Of a stretch of 64,000 nt of DNA, positions 16,991 through 26,130 are shown piece after piece. The notes beneath the pieces were generated by a model. That model had not been told where the DNA came from. It did no database searches and was given only the letters and a program-made list of their open reading frames with translations. Each line of letters opens with the position of its first letter. The stretch's first letter is position 1. Both the position numbers and the translations under genes were made by a program. Origin of the DNA: Terasakiella pusilla DSM 6293 (GTDB lineage: Bacteria > Pseudomonadota > Alphaproteobacteria > Rhodospirillales > Terasakiellaceae); the NCBI RefSeq assembly GCF_000688235.1, contig NZ_JHYO01000009.1:1-64000 (forward strand). Reading direction: 5' to 3'.

Positions 16991-17538
16991 GTGTCTTGTC
17001 CCTCAATTGATTTTTGGGCGCGGGGGCCGTTTTTAATCAGCACAATTAAATGAAGCAGGCTGTAGAAGGACATAAAGCCAAAGCCAAAAAGCATGGCAAG
17101 GCGCGGGACAAAGAAAGGAATGCCGAGCGCGATTGTTGTGCGCCAACGCGGGTAGCTTGCAATTTCGTCCACCAACATGAGGACGGACCAATAGGTCAGG
17201 GCAAGGGCGACAACCAGTTCAATGGTCCCAACGAGGCCAGTGCGTAACCACGCCCATTTGGGGTCCTTGATAACGTAGGACAACAGATCGGCATTCACGT
17301 GGGTTTTATCGTGGGTTCCAATGGCAGCGCCGATAAAATACATCCAGAAACAGATGATCAGCAGCCATTCTTCGTAGGCAAACAGGTCTTCGTTAAAACC
17401 GTATCGGAAAATAACAACAAGAAAAAATGTGCCTGCCATGATCAGACAGCCGATCGCCAACAGCCATTCTTTGGCGCGCACCATCTGGTCAATCAGGCGC
17501 CCGAAAAGGGGCGGCAGGTTTTGAGTAAGATCAGTCAT
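16987..17538 (-). CDS. dctQ: TRAP transporter small permease (DctQ)
   Basis: This 183-residue membrane protein has four predicted helices and the DctQ-family segment LLIICFWMYFIGAAIGTHDKTHVNADL, given here only as the central part of the second and third helices (about residues 60-88). It is the small membrane partner of the TRAP permease and bridges to the periplasmic binding protein. The gene is coupled to dctM by a four-base overlap. A hairpin separates it from the upstream dctP gene. Confidence 0.9.
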   Translation of the reverse strand: MTDLTQNLPPLFGRLIDQMVRAKEWLLAIGCLIMAGTFFLVVIFRYGFNEDLFAYEEWLLIICFWMYFIGAAIGTHDKTHVNADLLSYVIKDPKWAWLRTGLVGTIELVVALALTYWSVLMLVDEIASYPRWRTTIALGIPFFVPRLAMLFGFGFMSFYSLLHLIVLIKNGPRAQKSIEGQDT

Positions 17539-17549
17539 AAAAAGGGTCC

Positions 17550-17588
17550 ATTCAAAAAAGAAATGGCGGGTAAACCGGGTTTACCCGC
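17550..17588 (-). terminator. Attenuator hairpin between dctP and dctQ
   Basis: GCGGGTAAAC (17566-17575) pairs perfectly with GTTTACCCGC (17579-17588) across a three-base loop. On the minus strand the stem is followed by TTTCTTTTTT. It probably stops part of the transcripts after dctP, so that more binding protein than permease is made. Confidence 0.75.
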
Positions 17589-17606
17589 GCATTATGTTTT
17601 GAACGC

Positions 17607-18599
17607 TTATTGATCGTTCATCAGTTGATCAAGGACGTCCTGACCAACGATTTCGGCAATTTGCGGCCAGACATCGGAACGAACTTTTTTAGAGATGCCT
17701 GCCAGTTCTGCATCAGACAGTTTGACGACCTCATAGCCTTTTTCGACCAGCTTATCCACATACTGGGCTTCGTTGTTGCGGCCCCAGGCTGCGTAATCTT
17801 TTGCCGCTTTGTCAAAGGCTGCCTGTACGACTTCTTTCTGTTTGTCGTTCAGTTTATCCCATGTCCGTTTGGACCCGTAGTACGTGGTGTTTTCAACAAT
17901 CACGTTGTAGGGGATGAAGGCTTTACCCACATCAGAGGTGGCAAAAGTGCTGTAGGCCAGTTGCGCTGTACAACAGATCGCGCCATCAACCACACCGGAC
18001 TGGATGGCGGGGAAGACTTCACCCCAGTTCATGGTTGTGCCTTTAAAGCCCATGGTTTCAACAGTCGCTTTGATGACTTGCGAGCTCCAGACACGGATGT
18101 TCATGTCTTTGTCACCGATGGCTTTTGCGTTGGCGGGCACGCCCTTGGCGACCACACCAACAAAACCTTCAGGGGCGTTGGACAGCAGCTTAAGACCCAG
18201 TGCATCCAACCGTTCGGAGAAGATTTTGTTGAAGGCAGAGTCTTTGTTCAGATAGACGTTTTCTGCTTCATCCCATGTGCTGACCAGATAGGGCAGGGAG
18301 TTAATTTCCAGAACCGGGTCATTGTGGGCGTAAATGACGGAGTGAACCAGATCGACGTTGCCGCGCGCAGCCGCTTCGAACAGTTCTTCCCCAGAACCAA
18401 GCTGACCGGCCGGGAAGATTTTGACCTTAAGACCAGCGTCTGCTGTTTCAATGTCGCTCTTGATTTGATCAAGAAGTTTGTTGCCGAAATGTTCAACCGG
18501 CACAACGCCAGCAAGTTTCAGGGTCATGTCTGCAGAAGCTGCGGTGACGAAGTTGACACTTAACGCCGCGGCAACGGCAAATTTGGAAAGATGTTTCAA
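17607..18599 (-). CDS. dctP: TRAP transporter substrate-binding protein (DctP)
   Basis: This 330-residue periplasmic binding protein has a signal peptide at about 1-23 (ending TAASA) and the DctP-fold segments KIFPAGQLGSGEELFEAA and NIRVWSSQVIKATVE. The arginine in the latter is the usual ligand for the substrate carboxylate. The start codon is TTG at 18599, preceded by GGAG at suitable spacing; no ATG is available there. It is the first gene of dctPQM-alr and lies opposite the LysR gene at 18792. The ligand is unknown; the racemase neighbour suggests an amino acid or related acid. Confidence 0.92.
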   Translation of the reverse strand: MKHLSKFAVAAALSVNFVTAASADMTLKLAGVVPVEHFGNKLLDQIKSDIETADAGLKVKIFPAGQLGSGEELFEAAARGNVDLVHSVIYAHNDPVLEINSLPYLVSTWDEAENVYLNKDSAFNKIFSERLDALGLKLLSNAPEGFVGVVAKGVPANAKAIGDKDMNIRVWSSQVIKATVETMGFKGTTMNWGEVFPAIQSGVVDGAICCTAQLAYSTFATSDVGKAFIPYNVIVENTTYYGSKRTWDKLNDKQKEVVQAAFDKAAKDYAAWGRNNEAQYVDKLVEKGYEVVKLSDAELAGISKKVRSDVWPQIAEIVGQDVLDQLMNDQ

Positions 18600-18748
18600 A
18601 AGAATTCTCCACTGTTTCGTATATTGATTTTGCTGGTCGGGAGAAAAAAACAGCCTCTCGCAAGAGCCATCGCTTTATTGGTTTCTCCCAAGATCAGCAT
18701 TTAACCTTTGGTATGAGAAACATTAAAACAAGGGTGGACCCATTACAC

Positions 18749-18779
18749 AAATTCATATAATTAATATTTATATAAATTT
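18749..18779. promoter_or_regulatory. AT-rich inverted repeat, probable LysR operator
   Basis: An imperfect 31-bp inverted repeat begins AAATTCATATAA and ends TTATATAAATTT, within the intergenic region of the divergent dctP and LysR genes. It contains T-N11-A arrangements typical of LysR-type operators and ends 12 bases before the LysR start, which fits autorepression. Confidence 0.5.
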
Positions 18780-18791
18780 GAGTAATGCACC

Positions 18792-19748
18792 ATGAATCGA
18801 ACTGAATTAGAGCGTTTTTGTCGAAATCTTGATTGGAATTTACTTTATACCTATCTGGTCGTTTGCGAAGAACGCGGTATCACTAAGGCCGCAAAACGTC
18901 TTTTGGTAACACAGCCAGCGATTACCAACGCTTTAAAAAGGCTGGAAACCCAGTTTGACTGTCAACTACTGGACCGTAATGAGCGAGAATTCACGCTGAC
19001 CAATGCAGGCAATCTTTTATTTGAAGAATGTTTGGAACTGCACAGTGGCGTCACGCGCATGACGGAAGTTCTAAAAGGCGTGCGCGAAGAGGTAACGGGC
19101 CATGTCTCGGTGGCTACCGCGTCCCATGCAGAAAGCCCGATCATCGATAAGGCATTGGTCGAATTTCATCGTAAGTACCCCAAGGCAACATTGTCGATGA
19201 ATGTGGTGACCAGTGGGGATGGGGTGACGTTGGTAAAACGTAAGTCGGCGTCGTGCAGTCTATCGATCGTCAATAATCCGCAGCCGGGCTTGAATTATGA
19301 TGTGCTCTATCGTGAAAAGTTCGGGCTTTATTGTGGGAAGGATACGCCTTTATTTGGGCGCGATGATGTCACACCGGAAGAAATTTGGGCGCAACCCTAT
19401 GTCACTTTTCCCACAGATGAGGTGACCGGGGAGATGAGCCGTTTTGCGGAAGCACGCAAACAGTTTGGGTATGGCAAAAACCCCATCGGGCGATCCTATC
19501 ATGTGGAAGAATTACGCCGGATGATCGAGATTGGTGTCGGCATCGGTCCTATCCCCAAGCATGTGGGGCAACGATTTGTGGATGAAGGCCGATTGTGGGA
19601 GTTGAAATGCTTTGATGTTTCGCCTGTGTTTGAGATCGTGCTGGTGACCAATCCACGGACGCGAACCAATAAGGCGGAAAAAGCGTTTATCCGTATTTTG
19701 AAACATGCCATCAAAGATATCCCGATTGAAGAACGCACGTATTTTTAA
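18792..19748 (+). CDS. LysR-family transcriptional regulator (TRAP operon)
   Basis: This 318-residue protein has an N-terminal winged helix-turn-helix (DWNLLYTYLVVCEERGIT through ALKRLE, about 13-55) and a periplasmic-binding-like effector domain at about 95-300. It is transcribed away from dctPQM-alr across an AT-rich inverted repeat, so it is probably the regulator of that operon. It is a clear paralogue of the LysR protein at 26832-27788: same length, same DWNLL start of the DNA-binding domain, and the same ERTY-aromatic/aliphatic C-terminal ending. The effector is probably the transported compound. Confidence 0.92.
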   Translation: MNRTELERFCRNLDWNLLYTYLVVCEERGITKAAKRLLVTQPAITNALKRLETQFDCQLLDRNEREFTLTNAGNLLFEECLELHSGVTRMTEVLKGVREEVTGHVSVATASHAESPIIDKALVEFHRKYPKATLSMNVVTSGDGVTLVKRKSASCSLSIVNNPQPGLNYDVLYREKFGLYCGKDTPLFGRDDVTPEEIWAQPYVTFPTDEVTGEMSRFAEARKQFGYGKNPIGRSYHVEELRRMIEIGVGIGPIPKHVGQRFVDEGRLWELKCFDVSPVFEIVLVTNPRTRTNKAEKAFIRILKHAIKDIPIEERTYF

Positions 19749-19751
19749 CAA

Positions 19752-19792
19752 AAAGAAAGCCCCTGACGTGCGCGCAGGGGCTTTCTTTTTTT
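19752..19792. terminator. Bidirectional terminator between lysR and the chemoreceptor gene
   Basis: AAAGAAAGCCCCTG and CAGGGGCTTTCTTT form a long stem with GACGTGCGCG in the loop. There is a T-run on both strands, so it can end the plus-strand LysR transcript and the minus-strand chemoreceptor transcript. Confidence 0.9.
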
Positions 19793-19812
19793 GTTTAGGG
19801 GCGTGATGCCTT

Positions 19813-21537
19813 TTACATTTGTTCTGCGCGGATACGCAGTTCACTGAGGAAGTTTTCGACCTCTTGTTCCAATGCCGCACTCTCGCTGACCAATTCGTCT
19901 GCAGCAGATGTAACGGTGCCTGTCGAGGTCAGGGTTGCCCGTGCATTGTTGGACACTTCGGTAATATGTTGAGCAACCGTGCCAGTCCCTTCAGAGGCCT
20001 GATTAACGTTGCGGGCAATTTCGCGGATGGCGGCGTGTTGTTCTTCAACGGCTGCTGCAACAGCGGTGGAATTTTCTTCAACGCGACTGATGGTACCGCT
20101 GATGGCGTTGACCGCTGTCAGGGCCGCTTCACTTTCCACCTGCACAGATTTAATCTGGCTGCTGATTTCAGCGGTTGCCTGTGCCGTCTGGTTTGCAAGG
20201 TTGCGCACTTCGCTTGCGACGACGGCAAAGCCTTTACCGGCTTCACCGGCACGTGCGGCTTCGATGGTGGCGTTTAGGGCCAGTAGATTTGTCTGTTCTG
20301 TGATCGCGTCAATCAGGTTAACCACATCACCGATTTTATCAATGGCTTTAGCAAGGCCAGACACTTTGTCATTGGTTTCAGACGCTTGCAGGGCTGCGCG
20401 GCTGGCAACTTCGGAAGAACTGTTAACCTGTGCCGAAATTTCATCGGAGGAGGCAGTGAGTTCTTCTGTGGCGGCGGCAACCGTTTCGACGTTTGCAGAC
20501 GTTTGTTCTGTTGCTGCGGCAACATCGTTGGAACGTTGTGAGCTTTCGTCCGCAATTCGGTTCATGTCAGAGGCGGCGTTATGCAGGTTGCTGATGGAGC
20601 CTGTAATCGCGTTGACAAGTTTTTTAACGCGATCTTCCAGATTATCTGCAAGGTCGAGTGTTTCTTTGCGGCGTTTTTCGCTGGCTTCACGCTCCAGACG
20701 TTCTTGACTTGCGCGCAGTTCCTCATTTTCTTTCACTTGTTCGCGGAAGGTGAGGACGGACTTGGCCATGTCGCCGAGTTCATCTTTTCGCTCGGAGCCC
20801 GTAACTTCAATGGTGTAATCGCCAGCAGAGATCTTTTGCATAACCCCTTGTAGAGCGGTCAGTGCCTTGGAAATATCTTTGCTGATTATGGTGCCGAGAA
20901 TAAGCGCAACCACGATGGCAAGTACGGTGATGATGATGACCTGTGTCGCAATGTCCCAAAAGGTGGTTTCGATGTCATCCACATAAAGGCCGGTTCCAAT
21001 GGCATCCCCCCACGGCAAAAGGGCGGAATAGGTGAACTTTTCATACTGCTTGTCGCCGCCGCCGGGTTTGGTCCATTTATAACTGGCGAAGCCGTCATTT
21101 TCACCTTTGGCAGCCGCAAGGAAGTCGCGGATCATGTATGTGCCGTCAGCATCCTGCGTGTTGTAGTGGTTGGAACCAAGGGCCCCGGGCTTTGCCCCGT
21201 TTAAAACGGTGACTGCTTTGTCGTTAAAACCGATCAGATATCCGGAACCATCGGCAAAGCGAAAGGAGGTCATCGTTCTATAATAATCTAATTTGGCGGC
21301 CCCCAATGACATCTCACCGTTATCGACGCGTTGCTGGTAGTCTTGTGCAATAGAGATCGCAGCGGCAACGGTTTCTTGAATAAGAATTTTACGATCCTCA
21401 AATAATGTGGTGCGAACCGTAGAAAGACCAATAAAGCCAACAAGTAATAGTGACAGCAACATCAATCCCAGCATCAAAGAGACTTTATATTGCATTCTCA
21501 AATTCTTAATCAAAACTATACCTTTCTTAGTTTTCAT
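19813..21537 (-). CDS. Methyl-accepting chemotaxis protein with Cache sensor
   Basis: This 574-residue transmembrane chemoreceptor has a first membrane helix at about 17-38 and a periplasmic single-Cache-type sensor at about 40-185, including [19 protein letters not shown] second helix at about 190-215 leads to a HAMP linker at about 215-270 and a cytoplasmic signalling domain whose hairpin tip contains [16 protein letters not shown]. The tip binds CheA/CheW and steers swimming. No chemotaxis or flagellar genes are adjacent. Single-Cache domains often sense small organic acids. The start at 21537 has only a weak ribosome site; an in-frame ATG 42 bases later (MQYKVS) is possible. Confidence 0.92.
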   Translation of the reverse strand: MKTKKGIVLIKNLRMQYKVSLMLGLMLLSLLLVGFIGLSTVRTTLFEDRKILIQETVAAAISIAQDYQQRVDNGEMSLGAAKLDYYRTMTSFRFADGSGYLIGFNDKAVTVLNGAKPGALGSNHYNTQDADGTYMIRDFLAAAKGENDGFASYKWTKPGGGDKQYEKFTYSALLPWGDAIGTGLYVDDIETTFWDIATQVIIITVLAIVVALILGTIISKDISKALTALQGVMQKISAGDYTIEVTGSERKDELGDMAKSVLTFREQVKENEELRASQERLEREASEKRRKETLDLADNLEDRVKKLVNAITGSISNLHNAASDMNRIADESSQRSNDVAAATEQTSANVETVAAATEELTASSDEISAQVNSSSEVASRAALQASETNDKVSGLAKAIDKIGDVVNLIDAITEQTNLLALNATIEAARAGEAGKGFAVVASEVRNLANQTAQATAEISSQIKSVQVESEAALTAVNAISGTISRVEENSTAVAAAVEEQHAAIREIARNVNQASEGTGTVAQHITEVSNNARATLTSTGTVTSAADELVSESAALEQEVENFLSELRIRAEQM

Positions 21538-22078
21538 TGCATTTCATTTAAGTTGTATAAAATTTTATGTAAATTTATTGCTCTTTGGTTATACAGCTTA
21601 AGATTTTCAAAACCCTTACGGGATTAAAAAATGAAAGGCGAGTTTTTTAATTGATCAGGGTGACTTTTTTTAATTCTGAGTAGTTCCTTTAGAGAAATTC
21701 TAATTCTTTAGTATGTAGAATCATGATTTATATGTATGACCTTATTCTTTTTTTGAATGATTGGTCGGGGTAAGGTTTAGTGCTTAAGGGAATATACGCA
21801 GTAACCCGTATGGATTCGGCCTATGTATACAAATGAATGTGAACTTGTGAGTTTTCTGAGGGGGCGCGTTCGTGTCGAATTCTTAAATTATTGAATTTGT
21901 GTGAATTTTTCGGCTTGCTTGACTAATCTCAAGGTGCAATACTTTTGTAAAAGAACAGTCATAAAAGCAGCATTTAGAGGGCCTATCCTTATCTGCTGAC
22001 TTTTACACAAATGAACCAAGATGATTTAACTTGTGTCAAAGAATGTCAAAACAGGCTGAATTAAGGATAGTGAAAACA
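21538..22078. other. 541-bp AT-rich intergenic region
   Basis: This is the longest gene-free stretch of the window, between the divergent chemoreceptor and PotD-like genes. I see no convincing small gene or RNA. It contains a TTGACT element (21919-21924) within an interrupted inverted repeat, TTGCTTGA and TCAAGGTGCAA (21915-21938), that could be an operator. Two ATAC/GTAT-rich arms lie near 21791-21830. It presumably holds the promoters of both flanking genes. Confidence 0.5.
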
Positions 22079-23161
22079 ATGTTCAAATTTAAGAATACCT
22101 TCTCGGGTGCGCTGGTGGCGGGCGCGGTTTTAGCAACCGGTGTGTCCGGTGCAAGTGCGGAAACGTTGCGTCTTTTGACATGGGGTGGCTATGCACCTGA
22201 CGATGTCATCGAATTGTTCGAAAAAGAGACGGGCATCGAAGTTGAAGTCACTGTATCAAATAATGAAGACATGATTTCCAAGTTACGTGCAACGGGTGGA
22301 TCTGGATTTGATTTAGCGCAACCAAGTCAGGACCGGATCGCAGGCGCACAGTATGAATATGAAATTTATAAACCGCTGGATCTTTCAAAGGTTGATTCTT
22401 CTCAGTTTATCTCTTCTATGCTGGAAGGGACGAAAAAGAATACATCAGTAGACGGTAAAGTTTATGGCTTGCCGCACATCTGGGGCAGCAGTGGACTTGT
22501 AATTGACAAGAGTAAAGCAGGTGACGTTAAAGATTACACGGACCTGTGTAATGAAGCGGTTTCCGGCAAGGTGTCTTACCGTCTGAAGCGCCCGACTTTG
22601 ATTGGTTTTGCTTTCTCTATGGGGTTGGACCCTTATGAAGCCTATGGTGACCTTGCTGCTTATCAAAAGATTCTGGATGCAGTAGAGGAAAAATTGATTT
22701 CTTGTAAATCGAATGTCAAAGCCTATTGGACTGGAAGTGATGCACTAATCAATTTGGTCCGGTCTGGTGAAGTGACGGCAGCTATGGCCTGGGATAAAGG
22801 TGGCTGGAAGCTTAATGAAGAAATGCCGGATGTAACATTTGTCGCGCCGACATCTGGGGCACTGGGGTGGATCGACACATTTGCCCTGCCGCGTAAAACA
22901 AAAGCGGAAGACGCAGCTTACAAGTGGATCAACTTTGTGATGCAGCCGAAAATCGCTGCAATGATCACAGCATCTGCGGGTAACTTTACAGCGTCTAAAG
23001 GGGCTGATGAGTTTGCTGAAGCGGATTTGAAAGCCCGTTTCCAAGACAGTTTCCCGCCGGAAGCTATCGACAACATCAAATGGTACCCGCCGGTACCGGC
23101 TGGTATTGAAGATTTGGAAGGTAAGGTGCTGGACCGTGTGAAGGCTGCTTCCTCCAATTAA
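22079..23161 (+). CDS. PotD/PotF-type periplasmic binding protein
   Basis: This 360-residue extracellular solute-binding protein is of the spermidine/putrescine type. A signal peptide at about 1-23 is followed by LRLLTWGGYAPDDVIELFEKE, the usual first strand and helix of PotD/PotF proteins; GFDLAQPSQDRI and GLPHIWGSSGL form the hinge region. The start is the ATG at 22079, with AAGGA about 11 bases upstream. A hairpin terminator separates it from the ATPase and permease genes that complete the transporter. The family also carries related cationic or neutral compounds, so polyamine specificity is not certain. Confidence 0.88.
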   Translation: MFKFKNTFSGALVAGAVLATGVSGASAETLRLLTWGGYAPDDVIELFEKETGIEVEVTVSNNEDMISKLRATGGSGFDLAQPSQDRIAGAQYEYEIYKPLDLSKVDSSQFISSMLEGTKKNTSVDGKVYGLPHIWGSSGLVIDKSKAGDVKDYTDLCNEAVSGKVSYRLKRPTLIGFAFSMGLDPYEAYGDLAAYQKILDAVEEKLISCKSNVKAYWTGSDALINLVRSGEVTAAMAWDKGGWKLNEEMPDVTFVAPTSGALGWIDTFALPRKTKAEDAAYKWINFVMQPKIAAMITASAGNFTASKGADEFAEADLKARFQDSFPPEAIDNIKWYPPVPAGIEDLEGKVLDRVKAASSN

Positions 23162-23173
23162 CTTTGATGAGAA

Positions 23174-23214
23174 AGAGGTTATCTGTCCGACAGGGTGGAT
23201 AGCCTCTTTTTCTT
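23174..23214 (+). terminator. Attenuator hairpin between binding-protein and ATPase genes
   Basis: AGAGGTTATC (23174-23183) pairs with GATAGCCTCT (23198-23207), including one G-U pair, and is followed by TTTTTCTTT. An inner CTGT/ACAG pairing strengthens it. It should make binding-protein mRNA more abundant than the rest of the operon. Confidence 0.8.
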
Positions 23215-23255
23215 TATATTTTTCTTTATTTTCATTCATTTATTTAAGTTGTGCC

Positions 23256-24389
23256 ATGACTGATACCCCCACACCTGCCATTGATCTTGAATGCGTAAAC
23301 CTGACCAAAACGTTCGGTAAGTTTTGTGCGGTTGATAATATTTCCTTCTCCATTCCGGCGGGGTCGTTTTTCTCGATTCTCGGTCCGTCCGGCTGCGGTA
23401 AAACCACATTGTTGCGCATGCTCGCGGGCTTTTTGGAACCCACATCCGGGGAGTTGACGATCAAGGGGCGGTCCATGCTGGGGGTGCCGCCGAACAAACG
23501 CCCGGTGAATATGGTGTTTCAGCATCTAGCTTTGTTCCCCATGATGACCGTAGCGGAAAATATCGCCTATGGTCTGGAATGTCAGGGTGTGGATAAGAGC
23601 GAGATTGCGCCGAAGGTTAAGGCCGTGCTGGAACGTGTAGGTCTGCCGGATTCAGGTAATAAACGGCCCGATCAACTATCCGGTGGTCAAAAACAGCGGA
23701 TCGCCATTGCGCGTTGTCTGGTGCTGGAACCTGATGTTTTGTTGTTGGATGAACCGCTGGGCGCGCTGGATTTAAAACTGCGCGAACATATGAAGGTCGA
23801 GCTTAAACATCTGCAAAACCAGTTCAATACCACCTTTATCTATATTACCCACGATCAGTCCGAAGCCTTGGTCATGTCCGATCAAGTGGCGGTGATGAAT
23901 GCAGGCAAATTTGAACAGGTCGGCACCCCGCAAGAACTGTACTATACGCCGCAAACAGATTTTGTTGCGTCCTTCGTTGGGGAAAATAATCGCTGGCGCG
24001 CTAACGTTGCCAATGCCCATCAAGGGCGCCTTGATCTGGTGCTGGATAGCGGCATCAGTTTCCAAGGGATTGCTGCAAATGATGCACAGTTTAAAACGGG
24101 AGATGGGGTAGACGTGTTCGTTCGCCCCGAAGCCATTATGTTGTCCAAGACACCAATGCAGACAGGGGAGTTTGACAATATTCTGGAAGGCGAAGTGGAT
24201 TGCCTGTTGTTTGACGGCGCAAAAAGCCGCGTGTTGGTCAAAGACCCGAGCAGTGATCATGAACTGAATGTCACCTTGCCACAAACCGGTGAGTTTAATG
24301 ATCTTCAGGAAGGCCAGCCGATTTATCTCGGTTGGAAATTTGATCAGGCGAAATGTTTTGCCGCCCGCGATGGGCAAGCGGGGGCGTAA
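23256..24389 (+). CDS. PotA-type ABC transporter ATPase
   Basis: This 377-residue ATPase powers the polyamine-type importer. Walker A is GPSGCGKT at 43-50, the signature is [15 protein letters not shown], Walker B is VLLLDEPLGALD, and the switch histidine lies in YITHDQSEAL. The C-terminal third is a TOBE-type regulatory domain, usual for PotA. It is followed closely by two permease genes. It begins 95 bases after the binding-protein gene, across the attenuator hairpin. Confidence 0.93.
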   Translation: MTDTPTPAIDLECVNLTKTFGKFCAVDNISFSIPAGSFFSILGPSGCGKTTLLRMLAGFLEPTSGELTIKGRSMLGVPPNKRPVNMVFQHLALFPMMTVAENIAYGLECQGVDKSEIAPKVKAVLERVGLPDSGNKRPDQLSGGQKQRIAIARCLVLEPDVLLLDEPLGALDLKLREHMKVELKHLQNQFNTTFIYITHDQSEALVMSDQVAVMNAGKFEQVGTPQELYYTPQTDFVASFVGENNRWRANVANAHQGRLDLVLDSGISFQGIAANDAQFKTGDGVDVFVRPEAIMLSKTPMQTGEFDNILEGEVDCLLFDGAKSRVLVKDPSSDHELNVTLPQTGEFNDLQEGQPIYLGWKFDQAKCFAARDGQAGA

Positions 24390-24395
24390 TCGACG

Positions 24396-25259
24396 ATGAC
24401 ACAGCAAAGCCCCTTTAGACTGGGATTGATCCTGTTGATGGCGCCGTTATTGATCTGGCTGCTGTCGCTGATTATTATCCCGCACATTGATATGTTTATC
24501 CTGTCCTTGCAGGAAAAAGTCGCCCCGCGCGTCTATGAAACCGGCTTTTCCAACTACGCGGAATTTTTTACTGAACCTTTATATTGGAACACCTTCGCCC
24601 GTACGGCCTTGATGTCCATTTTGGCAACGGCCTTGACCTTGCTGATCGGTTTTCCGGTGTCGTATTACATCGCAAAAATGGTCCGTGGGCGTGTGCGTAT
24701 GGTGCTGTTTTTGCTCTGTATGATCCCGTTTTGGGTGAGCGAGCTGGTACGGACTTTCGGCTGGATGATCCTGTTGCGTGAGACGGGCGTGATTAGCAGT
24801 TTCCTGCAATATATCGGTTTGACCGATGGGCCGATCGAGTTTTTGTATAACGATGTCTCTATCATGGTGGGCTTGGTCTATACCTCCATGCTGTTTATGG
24901 TCGTGCCATTGGTGACGACGCTGGATAGTCTGGATAACAGCCTTGTGGAAGCTGGGTATGATCTGGGCGGCAGTGGCTTTCGGGTCTTGCGTAAGATCGT
25001 GATCCCGCATGCGATGCCGGGGATCGTGTCGGGTTGTATCGTGGTCTTTATGTTGTCGCTGGGCAACTATCTGACGCCTGTGTTGTTGGGCGGTAAGGAC
25101 AGTCTGTGGTTTACCGAACAGATTTATACGCAGTTCATCACACGCTTTAACTGGGAACAGGGCTCCGCCTTTGGCTTTTTGCTCTTGATCCTGTCGTCCT
25201 TGATCGTCTGGGCGGGCTTGAAAATTAGCCGTCAGACCTTGTCGAACACAATGGGGTAA
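24396..25259 (+). CDS. PotB-type ABC transporter permease
   Basis: This 287-residue inner-membrane permease has six predicted helices. The EAA loop (LVEAGYDLGGSGFRVLRKI, about residues 184-202) contacts the ATPase, and the signature FVGENNR of the upstream ATPase fits this family. It pairs with the following PotC-type permease to form the translocation path. The start is six bases after the ATPase stop. Confidence 0.92.
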   Translation: MTQQSPFRLGLILLMAPLLIWLLSLIIIPHIDMFILSLQEKVAPRVYETGFSNYAEFFTEPLYWNTFARTALMSILATALTLLIGFPVSYYIAKMVRGRVRMVLFLLCMIPFWVSELVRTFGWMILLRETGVISSFLQYIGLTDGPIEFLYNDVSIMVGLVYTSMLFMVVPLVTTLDSLDNSLVEAGYDLGGSGFRVLRKIVIPHAMPGIVSGCIVVFMLSLGNYLTPVLLGGKDSLWFTEQIYTQFITRFNWEQGSAFGFLLLILSSLIVWAGLKISRQTLSNTMG

Positions 25260-25266
25260 TGACATT

Positions 25267-26130
25267 ATGATACCTACAATTCCCCAAAGTCGGGCCTTTA
25301 AAACGATCTATGCCGGATATGTGACACTGTTTTTCATCTATCTGGCGGCACCCTTGGTGGTCGTATCTGTCTTTGCCTTTAACGACTCTTTGTTTCCGTC
25401 CCTGCCGTGGAATGGTTTTACGCTGGACTGGTTTATCGGTGATGGTCAGGGCGAGACGTATAAAGGCCTGTTCCACGAAGATGGCATTCTGGAAAGTATC
25501 GGCGTTTCGTTATTCGTGGCCTTGATGGTAACGATCCTGTGTGTCTTTGTCGGCACCTGTAATGCCTTTTTGTTTGAGCGTGAAAACTTCCCGTTTAAAA
25601 ATGCGCTTTACGTGTTGATGCTGTTGCCGTTGGTGGTGCCGGGGATCATCTTGGGCATTTCCATCCTCGTCTTCTCCAACACGGTTGCCAATGGGGTGGA
25701 AGACCTGTTGGGCTGGGATTTGGAATTTCTGCGCCCCGGCCTGTTGCTGGTGGTGCTTGGTCAATTCTCCTTCATCACGACGATTGCAACGCTGGTGATT
25801 TCGGCACGTCTGCGTAAATTTGATCGCACCTTGGAAGAGGCGGCGATGAATTTGGGTGCAAGTAAATGGCGTGCGGTACGTACGATCACGTTGCCTTATC
25901 TGCGTCCTGCCATGATTGGGGCGGGTCTGATCGCCTTTTTGATGTCCTTTGAAAACTTTAACACCACGTTGATGCTGGTGGGTTCAGACTCCCCATTGAC
26001 CATCACCATGTTTGATCGCCTGCGCGAAGGCTCCACGCCCGTCTTGAATGCGGTTTCCCTGTTCTTGATGCTGGTGTCCTGCGGCTTGGCGTTGATCAAC
26101 ATTATGTTACAGCGAGAAAAACATGATTGA
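25267..26130 (+). CDS. PotC-type ABC transporter permease
   Basis: This 287-residue membrane protein has six predicted helices and the ATPase-contacting EAA loop TLEEAAMNLGASKWRAVRTI at about 178-197. It is the second permease of the PotABCD-like transporter. Its last eight bases overlap the start of the glycerophosphodiester phosphodiesterase gene, so the two products are translationally coupled. Confidence 0.92.
   Translation: MIPTIPQSRAFKTIYAGYVTLFFIYLAAPLVVVSVFAFNDSLFPSLPWNGFTLDWFIGDGQGETYKGLFHEDGILESIGVSLFVALMVTILCVFVGTCNAFLFERENFPFKNALYVLMLLPLVVPGIILGISILVFSNTVANGVEDLLGWDLEFLRPGLLLVVLGQFSFITTIATLVISARLRKFDRTLEEAAMNLGASKWRAVRTITLPYLRPAMIGAGLIAFLMSFENFNTTLMLVGSDSPLTITMFDRLREGSTPVLNAVSLFLMLVSCGLALINIMLQREKHD

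Noticed and set aside
17610-18563. 317-residue plus-strand frame over dctP
   Set aside because: Antisense shadow; the product has a random-looking composition, while the minus-strand frame is a clear binding protein with a signal peptide.
18639-18670. Possible leader attenuator before dctP (CTCT/AGAG stem followed by T-run on the minus strand)
   Set aside because: The stem is only four base pairs, too weak to support as a terminator.
23186-23196. Resemblance of GTCCGACAGG to the GntR palindrome
   Set aside because: It is part of the attenuator hairpin and lacks the TTGT/ACAA arms.
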